From Lepas anatifera (lineage: Eukaryota; Arthropoda; Thecostraca; Lepadidae): a stretch of 64,000 nucleotides of DNA. Below the pieces are notes generated by a model. That model searched no databases, was not told the DNA's origin, and saw only the letters and a program-made list of their open reading frames with translations. The DNA lies in contig JAOTON010002088.1 in assembly GCA_034440635.1 (NCBI GenBank), positions 372,001-436,000 on the forward strand. Direction: 5' to 3'. Shown one piece after another: positions 22,732-34,555 of this stretch (positions within the stretch are counted from its first letter, which is position 1; each line of letters starts with the position of its first letter). A program made the position numbers and the translations under genes.

Positions 22732-22828
22732 TGATGTCATCCGGTGACGTCACACAGGATATCTGACGTCACCCGCAGCTAAGAAAAAAGTGAATCACGG
22801 CGGCGACGTCCGTCAGTAAGTGACGTCA
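22732..22828. promoter_or_regulatory. Cluster of CRE (TGACGTCA) sites
   Basis: Exact TGACGTCA at 22745-22752, 22764-22771 and 22821-22828, with TGATGTCA at 22732-22739: four sites in 97 bp, none inside a recognised repeat. CREB/ATF proteins bind TGACGTCA. A promoter or enhancer is possible; no adjacent exon was recognised. Confidence 0.4.
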
Positions 22829-23935
22829 TCTCGGCTGGAATCAGAACATTGCTTCGCACTCAAATCAGACGTGTTTAACTTTCAGTTGTCAAGGTGTTTA
22901 CTGGCCTGCCCCTACGAATCCTGGATGCGAAATAGGTACACTTGGATTTTATCTTCGGCCACAGCCCTTCATCTGAATCGGGTAGGTAAAATAAAAAATC
23001 CTTAGTCATAATGAAGGAAAACCTCAAATGGATCTCGACCTCGACTTCAAGACAATCAACACTGTGACTAAGAATTTCTGATTTTACGTACCTAATCCTG
23101 ATAAAGTGCTTTTCCTGAATATATAACCCAAGTGTATTTTGCATCCAGAAGTCGGGGAGGCAGGCCAATGAACACCTTGTCAACTTATAATCATGCTCCT
23201 CGCATCAGCACCCCGTAAACTATCAACGTATTTGAACTTTTTGGTGACATAATACCTATAGTTTTCGCTGGCCGAACCCTTTTCTACGATTGGCATAGCT
23301 TTGATCGCCCAAACCACTGTTTACAATTGGCTTCATCACAGTCACTATGGATGATAGAGATAATAATATATTTTATTGGTGATATCTTCTGGCTCATGTT
23401 GGTGCACACTCAACCCCAAATAATCAATTTCTCGCTCATACCGACAAAGCTTTTCAACTGTTCACTAAAAGCCTTTTTCTTTATTTTGTTATATATTTCT
23501 GTTAAGATCCTTTGGGAGGGACGGACAGAATCAGGGAGGATAAAACAAAAGATTAACAACACCAAGGTTAGAAATAGGAGCTCGGAGTCCATATAAACAC
23601 CGCAATATTCAATTTTTCATGTGACATCCTGTTCATACTTCTTGTCGAAGGATACATCAAACACATTTAAGTATAAACCAATCCCGAATAAAACATGATC
23701 TTGATTCATGCTCTCATTCTGGGACTCAAGAAGACCTATTATGTTTTCCCTTTAAATTAAGTATAATAACTTTTTATTGCATTTGAAGATTTTAAGACAA
23801 TCGAAGCACAATTGGGTAAGCGCGTTCCAATGAGTGCTGTTTTGCAGAATTTACTGTTGCAGAGCTTACCACATGACAGGACATCCTCAAGTTACCAGTC
23901 AGGTATCTGTAATCTTGTAAAAAAATAGCAGGTAC
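22829..23935. other. No gene recognised
   Basis: 22880-23010 and 23030-23190 are imperfect inverted copies of each other (the CAAGGTGTT / ACTGGCCTGCC / CACTTGG / GGGTAGGTAAAATAAAAAATCC blocks mirror), so a small foldback element is likely at about 22870-23190. The rest is AT-rich with no coding signal. Confidence 0.45.
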
Positions 23936-24326
23936 TTAACCCATTAACGCCCAGCGGGTCATTTTTGTCCTCTGACTTTGACAGGCTGTAGAATCAGTAC
24001 CAGTGAAGTGATCTTCATGTTTATGATATGGATGTGTGTTTCAGAGCGTGGACAAGCTGGAAAAATGCATGTGAAAATTCTAGGTTCTTATAGGACGATT
24101 TTGGTGGAACTTATTTTGGCGAGGTTTTGGTCAGCGTGAGATTGCTCTGCAAATTTTGTTTCTCGCAATAAAATATGGAAAGCCAAAAAGGGTTTGCATG
24201 ATTGACATTAAGCCAAGACCACTAGGAGTCATATGGTGAAGAAGCAGTAAGATTTTCTTGAACGGCTTTGCCATGAGACATCGTCAAATATGAAGCGGAC
24301 AAAAATGACCCGCTGGGCGTTGCGGA
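23936..24326. mobile_element. TTAACCC-type inverted-repeat element
   Basis: Left end TTAACCCATTAACGCC then CAGCGGGTCATTTTTGTCC; the right end near 24300-24326 is the inverted counterpart up to GGCGTT, after which similarity stops. TTAACCC termini with a TTAA target are typical of piggyBac-like elements. A second fragment with the opposite outer end lies at 26034-26196. Confidence 0.6.
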
Positions 24327-26033
24327 CATCTGCGGGCCGCTGAAAATGAGGAAAAGGATGTTTCATGTCCTTCCGCCTGGTGGGTTAGGTTCATAATGTT
24401 ACCTAGAGGGAAGGGAGGCATTGTGGGTCCTGCGAATGCAGGGTTGCCAGTTTAGATATTTTTCATCAAATCTGAAGATTTTTAATGCAATTTCGATACG
24501 TTTGGAAACCTTGAAGTTCATGAAATGCTTCCTAACGTTTTCGGGATCTGTCTTATTTTGGGAATGATTATCACATATTTTTAACGGAAACATGCAAGAT
24601 GGTTCCAGTATTTTTTTAAGGCGTTATTAAATACAATTTTCAGGGGTTTTGAAAACTTATCGAAATTTCAGCACTGACTTCACTGTTAAGCTAGCAGAGC
24701 CTTGTCTTTTCCCCTTGATGGATTGTTTGTAGTAGATAGAGGATAGGGAACAGTAGCGGATTGAGGACTTCATTGGGTGGTGGGGGGGGGGTTAGGGGTC
24801 TCGAGCCTCCCCCGCCATGGCCTCAGAACAGCGCTCAGTAATGCATTTACTATAGGCACACTGACATTTCGGTGGGGGGGGGACTTGAACCTTCCTAGCC
24901 CCCTTGTGTCCACTACTAATTGAAAGCCAATGACCAGCTGGCAAAATGAGTTGGAAATTATCGCGGCCGCCACGCTGGTTTGTTTTGACAAGATGGTGCA
25001 GTGTCAAACGTCCGGAGCAGTATAAAACAGGTGAAAGCATGGGAAGTTCTTGAACTTCTGTCTAAAACGCAACTAGCACTATTGCGGCTTGGTTCTAGTC
25101 AAGTGAAACTACCATGAGTGAACATCCCGAGGTTTAGGAAGAGGGGTCAAGACCTGCCTGGATTTTTGGTCTCCCACAGACTTTGTCTAGGGCTTGGATT
25201 GCAGTGCCAGCGTTAAACCATCCAGAACCCCTCCTGGATCGAGAAGAAATCTCCAGCCATGGAGACATAAATATATCGAAAGCATAGTTGTTAACAATGC
25301 CACAGATAAAATGTTTTGCAGGAAAAGAAGCAAAATAAGTTGTTTTAAGTGCGCAAGATAGCGGAGCGGATCAGGTGCATATCATGATCACACCATCACA
25401 AAATATATAAGTCATGAGGATGAGAAAGATGATGAGCTGGCTAGCGTTACAATGACCAGTGGCGTGCCTGGAAATGTGGAGGTTCACATTGATGCAACTA
25501 TGGAGCGCGCTACTTGCTCCAAAGAAAAGTTGGAAAGATGAAAATGGACCCGTTTGGAGGTTTGGAGATTAATCAAGCAAATGTACACCGCGTGGGGGAG
25601 ATAACGGATTGAGTTTTCAAAACTTTTCATCTGCATGCTGAATATTACGATTACTCGTTGAAAGCTGAGTGAGCATCAGTCACAAAGTCTGGGAGGCAGA
25701 GGAGGAAGGGGTAGAGACAAAAGAAACGGTTTCCCAAAACCTCTGATGTTTAAAAATATTCTTAAAGTACAATGGTGTTCACAATTTTAGTCTATTCCCC
25801 GCAAATCATCAGTCTAGGCTAACCACTATTGTATACTATTTGCAAATATGCAGTTAGTGTTGTCTTTAATAAACCTTAAGAGCATAAAACTGTCTAAACA
25901 TTTTACTATGGCCAATATACAAGAGTAAATAAAAACACTTCACAAAACTGTAGTAAAAGCGATGCGCATTGGGCCCCTGAGTGCGGTGACTGCGCCGCCC
26001 GGCAGCCGGCCGCGCAGTGCCAGCCGATGTCCC
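24327..26033. other. Non-coding stretch with an R3 copy
   Basis: R3 copy 2 lies at 25126-25262 (GCCTGGATTTTTGGTCTCCC, ATCGAGAAGAAATCTCCAGC). G-runs near 24780-24890. No gene is supported. Confidence 0.5.
25126..25262 (+). repeat. Interspersed repeat R3, copy 2
   Basis: Same block order as 1344-1494, including GCCAGCGTTAAACCATCCAG and GAGAAGAAATCTCCAGCCAT. Confidence 0.7.
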
Positions 26034-26196
26034 AAACGCCCAGCGGGTCATTTTTGTCCGGTGTCATATCTCAGAATCTAAAAGTGGTATCGATTTAAAA
26101 CTTTCGGAACATCTTATTGGGCATATTATAAACATAGGAAAACATTTGTTTCGCCAATTTGAAAGCTGGAAGTAGGTGCGGGCGTTAATGGGTTAA
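26034..26196. mobile_element. TTAACCC-type element, second fragment
   Basis: Begins AAACGCCCAGCGGGTCATTT and ends GGCGTTAATGGGTTAA (TTAA at 26193-26196). Together with 23936 the outermost ends form a matched inverted pair, so either two small elements or one 2.26-kb composite is present. Confidence 0.55.
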
Positions 26197-26332
26197 GCTT
26201 CTCTTTTCTCTGCTACTGCTCTGACATACGCCTGGTATCAAAGTAAATGCAAAAATAGGGAGACAAATTAAAAAGATACCAGTGGCCAGCACATCCCCTC
26301 GTTTTCGATCTCGCTTTGCACAGTATGAATGC

Positions 26333-26333
<1 letters not shown>

Positions 26334-26388
<55 letters not shown>
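26334..26388. repeat. (GAT)n microsatellite
   Basis: About 18 GAT units; the poly-Ser frame on the minus strand is spurious. Confidence 0.95.
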
Positions 26389-26389
<1 letters not shown>

Positions 26390-26517
26390 GCACGGTATGT
26401 TATATGTCTTATGATAATTGTTGGGGTGTAACGACGCACCAACTGCGAAGGTTATACGACGTCGCCGAATTTCACCCTGTTGGGAGGGATTTGGGGCTCA
26501 GATCGAATTATTCAAAG

Positions 26518-26593
26518 GCTCCGCCGGGACTTGAACCCGGGACCGGTGAAGTAGAATATTGTTATGTTATCTACTAAGCCATTCATCCCCCTT
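26518..26593 (-). pseudogene. tRNA-like sequence (degenerate tRNA or SINE head)
   Basis: On the minus strand: TGGCTTAGTAGATAACA (A box), then a T-arm CCGGG-TTCAAGT-CCCGG that pairs perfectly, then CGGAGCC. The expected 5' acceptor half (GGCTCCG) is absent; the 5' end reads GGATGAA. So it does not fold as a working tRNA. No CCA and no T-run is required to follow. Confidence 0.5.
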
Positions 26594-26828
26594 ATATAAT
26601 GGGTTCAAAATCCTCTATTAAGTATTTTGCACAATGGTATGCCAATAATTTCAGGATGCCAAAATATGTCTCCGGGACTCATGTTTGGTCTGGAATGGCC
26701 TGTGAGGAGGCGCTGCCAATAGTATTGCATTGTGGGTCTTCGAGACGACTAGATGTGTCCATAAACATGAATGCAGGTATGCCAGCCAATTTTATGTTAG
26801 TTAATTCTGACTAAAGATACCGGCCTCA

Positions 26829-26992
26829 TCAAGGCAGTTGCCACCTCCTGTCTGTGAGCAGTTGCCACTGCCTGTCCGTGAGCAGTTGCTGCTGCCTGTC
26901 TGTGAGCAGCTGTCACTGCCTGTCCGTGAGCAGTTGGCACTACCTGTCCGTGAGCAGCTGCCACTGCCTGTCCGTGAGCGGTGATCTGGGCA
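26829..26992. repeat. 24-bp minisatellite, about 6.5 units
   Basis: Unit GTGAGCAGTTGCCACTGCCT plus GTCC, with small substitutions. As 24 is divisible by three, long open frames run through it on both strands; these are not taken as genes. Confidence 0.9.
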
Positions 26993-27216
26993 GACAGGTA
27001 GTTGCGTGGGTAGGATGTAGGTGTGTACGCCCGCGATCGCGTCAGCCGGAGGGCCGAACTGGGCTGTTGCCAACTCGGTTCATCACACTGTTTACCAAGG
27101 CACCAGCCAAAACGTTGGCATGACTCGCGAACAGTGAACAACGAGTCATTAGGCTGGTCTATAGCGCAGCCTTTGTTCTTTTACACTGACTTTTTTCAAA
27201 CGCATTCAGTGATGAG

Positions 27217-27259
27217 TTAACACGCGCATTGACGGGGGGGGGGCCCCCCCCCCGATTTT
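27217..27259 (+). mobile_element. Isolated end of the AGGTCA-type TTAA MITE (copy 5)
   Basis: TTAACACGCGCATTGACGGG followed by a G-run and a C-run. It then passes straight into the A-tract; no right end was found. Confidence 0.6.
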
Positions 27260-27945
<686 letters not shown>

Positions 27946-29797
27946 ACTTACCCAAACCCCCTTTACTCTTTAACTTTTTTGTGGAGGGGGAAGGGGGGGG
28001 GGGGAAACGACGCGAAAAAGAGAAAGGGGGCGTTAAGATACGGTGCAAAAACTGGCCTCGGAATCGGATATGTACTCCCCGGGGCGGAACATTATTCTCA
28101 CCTTTGAATTGTTCTGTTAATTATTCTCCCCTTAAGTTCTCCTCTTTGAATGATCGTGGCGGGTTTCCCTCAGATATTCATTTACAGTACCAGGACATAA
28201 ATTCATCCAGTAAGCTTCATTTAGATTAGTCTTCTAAAGACCAGACGTAAACGTTTTGCGTGACTTTTCTGACGTTTATCCCCGTCACGTTGTCTACTTT
28301 TTTGCTATGAATTTAATAATTACACTTCACACTAACATTCTGTACAGGTTTGTCAGCAGAGCTGCGTAGTCCGCTATTAAGTCCGCCACTCCGCTACTTG
28401 CGAACTCCTAATGGTAGCAGAGCAACGGTAGCGGTTTCCACGACCAAAAATTAACGGAGTATCGGGTATCGGTGAATAAGTTTTCGTGTGACTTCGTCTG
28501 CATATTTGACAAAAAACTACCTATTTTGGATGCAAATACAGATAAGCACTAGATAAGCAGATAAGCTGTTTTCATAGAAATGTATTCAATTGGTTAGCGC
28601 AATGATAAACAACTTTGTGGGTAGTGTTTTAGTAGGGCTTTACAATGAACGTAGCATTAGCGGAGTAACGGATAGCGGTTTCTTGATTTTTTAAAAAGTA
28701 GCTCTTGTAGCGGCAGCGCAGTAGCGGGTAGCGATTGCGCGATTTTGAAAAAAGTAACACTAGTAGCGGCAGTGGAGTAGCCGGTAGTGGTTGCATGATT
28801 TTAAAAACGTAGCGTTAGCAGCGGTAGTAGTTTTAGCTAGCCAAGGTAGCGGAAGTAGCGGTAGCGGCTTAAAAAACTGGTAGCGCCGCTCAAGTTTGTT
28901 TATTAGTTAGTGAGCATTTTCACGTGGATTCTGAACTTCACTGAGTATACTGATCACATTCACTGGACCAAATGTAAGTGCTCTTTCGGGGCGTGCTTTC
29001 ATTAAATCCGAATGGAATGCATCTTACATAAGCCCACAGAGCTAAGCCAAGAACTCCCGTGAATAGTGTTAGGACGGGCCAGATCACTGTGGAAAATTGT
29101 AGGCATGCAAGGCCTTTCATTTTCACATGTCTTGCCTGCTGAAACACATTTACTCATTTTGGGGCTAAGTATTTTGTTGATATGAGCTTTGACCACAGGA
29201 GACACGCTTTCTTTAAAACATTGCAAACGTGTGTCTTGTAAATTGCGTTTTTTTACGAGCCAGCTATTCGTACCCGCTCCACATATCGCCAAACAATGAC
29301 CTCGTCCCACTTACAACTCCACTCAGAGCCGGAGCCGTGCTGGCGTTGAACCCTGACCAACACACAAGAGTGGTGTATTTCTGCGGAAGTGCAACACGTT
29401 CTGCGCACCCCGCGCTGGTCATGGCTTCACGAAGGCGCGCGCAAAAGTACCGGCTGCGGCCGTAAACGCGTCACGGCGCTGCTCACGACCTCACCGTGAC
29501 CCTCGCGTCACGGCCGAGCGGTCACGGCTGCACGTGCTGCGACAGTGACTCTCCGCCGCCGATGTCTCAGCGGACCAGTAATCATATGCTCAAACGATCG
29601 ACTGAGCCGCTGATGGAGCTGAACGGAGCTTATGATGAGAACGACCTTGTCACGTTCTCTGTGTCGCTTGTGCATAGTTTCCATGTGATGGTACATCTAG
29701 TTTTCAGATTTTGTCTGCGGTGTTAAAGCGCGTTAAAAGGTGGGTTGATGGTAAATAGGTCATTATTTTCATGCTAGTGCAAGGAAACTCGTTGGGG
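27946..29797. other. Non-coding stretch with a GTAGCGG-rich block and a CpG-rich patch
   Basis: About 28355-28885 is rich in GTAGCGG units (AGCGGTAGCGG, AGTAGCGGGTAGCG, GTAGCGCCGCT), possibly an old hAT-type element beginning CAGAGCTGCGTAG; borders unclear. About 29330-29580 is CpG-rich and precedes the weak exon candidate at 29562. Confidence 0.45.
29562..29676 (+). CDS. Weak candidate first exon below a CpG-rich patch
   Basis: ATG in the context CCGCCGATGTC opens MSQRTSNHMLKRSTEPLM then ELNGAYDENDLVTFS. The preceding 230 bp is CpG-rich. No convincing donor site was found, and the protein is not recognised. Listed only as a place to check against transcripts. Confidence 0.15.
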
Positions 29798-29990
29798 GCC
29801 CAGTGGTGCAGTGGTTAGCGGGCTCGCTTCTCACGCGGCCGACCCAGATTCACGGCCCAACCGATTCCCTGAGCAAGGGGCAATCTGACTCCCGAGAAAA
29901 CCACCCTACACGGAAAGAGCTGGCGACTCCACGTAACTCTGGCAGTTGGTGTATCGATAACTCCCTAATATTATTATTAGAAATATTATA
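29798..29990 (+). mobile_element. tRNA-derived SINE
   Basis: Head GCAGTGGTTAGCGGGCTCG resembles a tRNA A box, with a degenerate B-box region about 45 bp on. A unique body follows (CGAGAAAACCACCCTACACG, GGCGACTCCACGTAA), ending in a TTATTATTATTAG tail. A tRNA-like head, non-tRNA body and simple tail are the features of a SINE. Confidence 0.6.
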
Positions 29991-30368
29991 GTTAAACTCG
30001 TTGTTTAGGCATGTACATTTTTTCTCGATGGTTAAATAGTGTGAGTGAAACTACTTTCCGCACGAATAATCGAGATTGCCCTGTTGGTACTGGAATAAAG
30101 TTTGATGTGTTGTCGAAAAAATTCCAACATCTGCCCCTACGGCTTAAAGGCTGCAGTTCGCTGCCATAGGTGGATTTAGCTGGGGTAAAAGAGGCGGACC
30201 CTCCTCCCCCTCTCCGATCGAACACCGGTATCCCACATCGCGTCTCAGCGCTGTCTTGAAGAGTCGTTTCTCAGCTCAGGGGTGATCCGACTTTTTCTGA
30301 CCCCATCATTCTAAAAAAACTGGGCGCACCACCCTGAAGTGCATTCTCTCCCCGCCCCGATCGGACCA
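29991..30368. other. No gene recognised
   Basis: Nothing supportable between the SINE and the MITE. Confidence 0.4.
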
Positions 30369-30819
30369 TTAAAGGGAATGTGGCACCTTGGTCGAATTCA
30401 GGAATTTAGTGTAATTAGGGGTACTTTCAGGCGAAAATCATGGTCCATTATATCTCTGAAAATGTACAATGAGCTGAATATTTTGATTTGTAAAATGCTC
30501 CTCAGGAGTGAAAAATTAACCCCTGTCTGTCGATGGCATCATGATCTGGCAACTACTTCCATATCAAATAGGCTTCAAGGGCTTTAATTGGCTGATTGCT
30601 CACCATGACGTCAGCTCTGTCGTAACACCAACAGCTGTCAACTGTGGCCACCTGGCTGGGGTAGATTTGGGGTACATTCCAGGTAGGTTTTTAGCTTTTC
30701 TCCGCGGAAATTTTGAGTTTCAATACAAATGATGTATTGAATACCGGGTTTTCCGGCATGCTTTACAACTTGGCTATCTCAGCTAAAATCACGCTATAAA
30801 GGTGCCACATTCCTTTTAA
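30369..30819 (+). mobile_element. TTAA MITE with CCAAT box and CRE, copy A
   Basis: Ends TTAAAGGGAATGTGGCACC and, inverted, TTAAAAGGAATGTGGCACC; TTAA at 30369 and 30816. The conserved core has ATTGG at 30587-30591 and TGACGTCA at 30606-30613. Non-coding; about 450 bp, like the other four copies. Confidence 0.9.
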
Positions 30820-32486
30820 GAGTAAGTTCAGCCCGCGCTCAAGTTGTCTGGCGGTTGGGCCTGTTGTCATCTGGTCGGCGCATCTGACGCATTAAGGCGT
30901 GAGCCTATAGAAAGGTACCCGTTTGGGGCTCGGGAACAAAATTATAATCTCAATTACCTAGAAAGTAAATTTGCTAAACATATCGGGTGCCGTTGTTTAC
31001 GGAATCGGATCAGTTTGTATTCAAAATTCGTCTGAGTAATTGTAAATACATTCTTAGTGGGAGAAACTGTATTGCAGGGCCGATTAATGCCTTGAGTTTT
31101 TTATCGCAATTTTGCCCGCAATATGGTCTTTTAGTCATAAAACATCAAACGAAATTTGATTTAAGCCATTACAATTATCTACCAAAGTATATAGCGTTGT
31201 ATAATGTGCAGAGTTTTTCAGAGAACTAGTATAACAGATAGGTACTTAAATTACAATAAATTCAAATTTTTTGTTCCAAAATGTTAATGAATTCCACCTG
31301 AAAGCCATGTGCTCATATATCCGTATAATGCTAATCTAACTACTACCAAAAATAGTTAAATTCTTCTAAAATGGCCTCAAGGCATGGGTTGAGATGGGGG
31401 CTGGACCCCTGGATTTTGTGTCTCTTATAGGCTTTTGTGTATCTTATTTCCGCGCCAGCGTTAACCCATCCAGGACCCCCTACCCCCCCCCCCTTCCGAT
31501 TGAGAAGAAATCTCCAGTCTTGCCTCAAAGGTACGTACTAGAAGAGCAACACTGCAGAAAAAGATGAACCGACGGATGAAGCGATGAACCGAAAATATGA
31601 ACTGGCTTATAAGATTCCAGACCCGCGAATGCATTACTGCGAGATCCTAATGGTAGGTAACTAAAATCCATAATCGGTCTATTTCTTCGTGTTCCTGCAT
31701 ATGTGAATAAACATCTTGGAAAGCAGTGTGATGTAACCTGATCTATTAGGTAATTGTCTAAGCGTAATTCATTATCATGGAATATGCCACCCTATCTGTA
31801 CTCACTTCAATTGATTCTGATCCTATGCTCTGTAATTTTCTCGGTGGGGAAATTTTATATGCTCGTTTGATCAGCGGTGCTCGGCAAGAGCTACTCACTT
31901 GCCGAAACATTATCAATATGACTTACTTTTAAGGCCTGTAACAGTCCATCCGTAGCCTTTGTAGAAAGCGTGTTTGTACATCCCATTTCCAAATTGCTAT
32001 TAAAGGCCAGAATTGATCATTCTGCTCCGGATTGATACCAGCGACTACCAATGAAGCGTGCTACTTTGAATATTTAACCGTTCCTTGCTAGCTCTCGCTG
32101 CTCCACTAATGAGTTGGAGCTACGAGGGAAACGGTCAGGAATTCCGTGGCGCAAGGTAGCCGTTCACACCGTGACCAGCATAGGCAGCCGGTGGAACGCA
32201 CTTGGACGGCTGCTCATAGGAAAGCTACGAATGTTCGACTGGTTTTGTGAGTTCACTGAACTGACGGGTTAATGATGTCAGGAAACAGTTAAAGCGCTGA
32301 AGCATCCATTAAATGGGGAAAAAGTACGAGAATAGATATGTTGACTACCCTTACTGTGATTTGACCTGCTTGAAAGACGAAAAGCGAATAGTCGGACCGA
32401 TGTGCTAGAGTTAAACGGAATGGGCCACGTATGAGAAGATGCAATGTAACTTGAAAGCTAATGTTGGCTCCCTCATTATTTCGGAT
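30820..32486. other. Non-coding stretch with an R3 copy
   Basis: R3 copy 3 at 31376-31520. Otherwise AT-rich with no coding signal. Confidence 0.5.
31376..31520 (+). repeat. Interspersed repeat R3, copy 3
   Basis: CCCCTGGATTTTGTGTCTC, CGCCAGCGTTAACCCATCCA and GAGAAGAAATCTCCAG, in the same order as the other copies, with an expanded C-run near 31482. Confidence 0.7.
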
Positions 32487-33822
32487 TTGAATACGCGCAT
32501 TGACGGGGGGCTGGGTACCCGCTCCCCCCCCCCTCGGTTTTTTACAGACAGAATAAAAACGCTGGCGCGTAGCGCCGTTGTATGTACTCATGGTATACCC
32601 TTTTCTCTGATCATGTTATAACTTAAACCTAAATTTTCAGGTTGGGTCATCTCAGGTCAAGTCACCAGTCCAGGTCAACTGACCACCTCAAAAACAGTTT
32701 TATATATTTATATATATATAAGATATAAGTCAGGACAGGGTGAACTTATGCAATTGAAACGCATACCACAATGATGGGCCCACCGAGTACTGAAAAAGAT
32801 ACTCTGGTATTTTTGGGATCAATGTCTTAAAGGGAATGTGGCACCTTTATAACGTGATTTTAACTGAGATAGCCAAGTTGTAAAGCAAGTCCAAAAACCC
32901 GGTACTCTATATATCATTTGTCTTGGAACTCGATATTTCCGTAGAAAAAAGCTAAAACCTACCTGAAATGTACCTCTCATGTACTTCTCGCCAGGCGGCC
33001 ATTGTTGTGAGCAGCTGGTGTGACGACATATGCTGACGTCACGATGAGCATCAGACAATCGAAGCTCTTGAAGCGTTTCGAGTATGGTAGTGGTTGCCAG
33101 ATCATCACATCATCCACAGGCAGATATTTATTTCTTTTCCTAGAGGAGTATTTTAAAAATATAATTATTGAGCTTATTGTATACTTTTCAGAGAAATCAT
33201 GAGTGGTTTCATTATTTTATGCTAAAATTACGCCTAATTACACTAAAACTAAATTCCAGGATTCGACCAAGGTGCCACATTCCATTTAAGTTCAGGTACG
33301 AGCCATGACCTCTCCATTGGAAATACATGGGACAAATAATTTAAACTATATCACTTAGTAATGGATTGTGGCAGAGATTTTATTTTAATGACATTAGCTT
33401 CGTCTTATCTTTGTAATTCTAATGATATGCATTTTGACCTGAGTTGATATTGACCAACCTTAAGTCAGGCCAAACCCTGGTTTGACTTAGCAAGGTCATG
33501 CCACATATCATTTGATTTGGCTTGCTACGAGGATTCCAATGGTCTATAATGTTTTGCTCTATCTCGGCTAGTTCAGATGAAATGACTGAAAAAATTTTCA
33601 CTTGTGTTATTCTTATGGTGACTTGTCCTGGCCTCTAGAAAGCTTAAATGTGACCTGAAAAATGATACAATTTTTTCGATAGAGATTTTAATGGGCCATC
33701 CAGCGCCGTTAACCGTTTTTCGCTTTCTAACGTGGTTACCGAGATCTTAGGGACGGGGGTGGGTACCCACCTCTCCCGTCAAAACGAAGGTGACTCAGAC
33801 CTCCGTCATTGCGCGCGTAGCA
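32487..33822 (-). mobile_element. TTAA MITE with AGGTCA half-sites, copy 4 (inverted, interrupted)
   Basis: In inverted orientation relative to copies 1-3: the hairpin end is on the left (about 32535-32580) and the AGATCT end on the right (about 33740-33800). Both termini have lost TTAA through mutation, so this is the oldest copy. It is interrupted by the CCAAT/CRE MITE at 32827-33289; removing that leaves the expected order of half-site blocks. Confidence 0.8.
32827..33289 (-). mobile_element. TTAA MITE with CCAAT box and CRE, copy B (nested)
   Basis: TTAA at 32827-32830 and 33286-33289; ends TTAAAGGGAATGTGGCACC and inverted TTAAATGGAATGTGGCACC. CRE at 33034-33041 is exact; the CCAAT box has decayed. 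It sits inside copy 4 of the AGGTCA family at a TTAA that arose by mutation of CTAAGG. Confidence 0.9.
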
Positions 33823-34429
33823 CTGTTGGAACTTACAGCACGACATACCGAACGAGTAAAGCAGCGACGTGCCATGTTCGCGCGATGAACGGAGCGAAGT
33901 CTTGTTTGTTTCAACAAGGGACATTGTTGTAATGTGTAGATATAGCTTTATCATCCTCTGGAAATAATAAAATCCCTGATACTTTTTTTGGAGCCTGATT
34001 ATTCTGCATGTGTGTATAGGATTCGTATGTATAGCATTTGCAATGCTGACAATGTTTTTCGGGGACTTTGTAAGTTGCAATTATGAGCATTAGGTAGAGC
34101 CTAATTTCCTCGTCCCGTTCCTTGGATTTTTTAAGCCATTGTTTCCTTTTCCTGTAAATACATAAAAACGTATTTCAAATGTAACATTTTAATGTGCTGT
34201 GAATGCATGTATGCAGGTTAAAAATTTAAGATTCATTTGTATAGTTGGGAGGTTCGAAGGTTAGTGCGTCTTCTTCATCTCATATTCTGTGATACCCGGT
34301 GAGGCCATTCGAACTCTTCGTCCTTGACGAACAGAGGTGTGCTCCGTTTACTCAGATCCAAAGTCGTTCCGATGCATACTCACATCTAATTTTCCCAGTT
34401 TGAAGCTCTCGAGGAGGGTGTTTACAACA
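33823..34429. other. No gene recognised
   Basis: AT-rich; no repeats shared elsewhere were noticed. Confidence 0.4.
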
Positions 34430-34545
34430 GAGACGGCGGATTCCATTTTCGAGAAGTGGTGCAAGATTTTCTGGAGGGGGCGCCTTCCTCCCCAGGGGGC
34501 GCCATCATCTCTTGGGGGGCGCCTTTGCTATCCAATGGCGTTCTG
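34430..34545 (+). mobile_element. Fragment of the GGCGCC-minisatellite hAT-like element
   Basis: Starts CAGAGACGGCGGATTCCA then TTTTCGAG and passes into GGGGCGCC units. It corresponds, inverted, to 58370-58441. Only the first 115 bp remain before LINE sequence. Confidence 0.65.
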
Positions 34546-34555
34546 CAGAAACTCT

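Noticed and set aside
26518..26593. A functional tRNA gene
   Set aside because: The T-arm and B box are good, but the 5' acceptor half does not pair with the 3' half.
26797..27141. Open frames with repeats of CSRTGS / AAHGQAV on the minus strand
   Set aside because: The 24-bp minisatellite is a multiple of three and opens frames on both strands; no start context, splice signal or domain.
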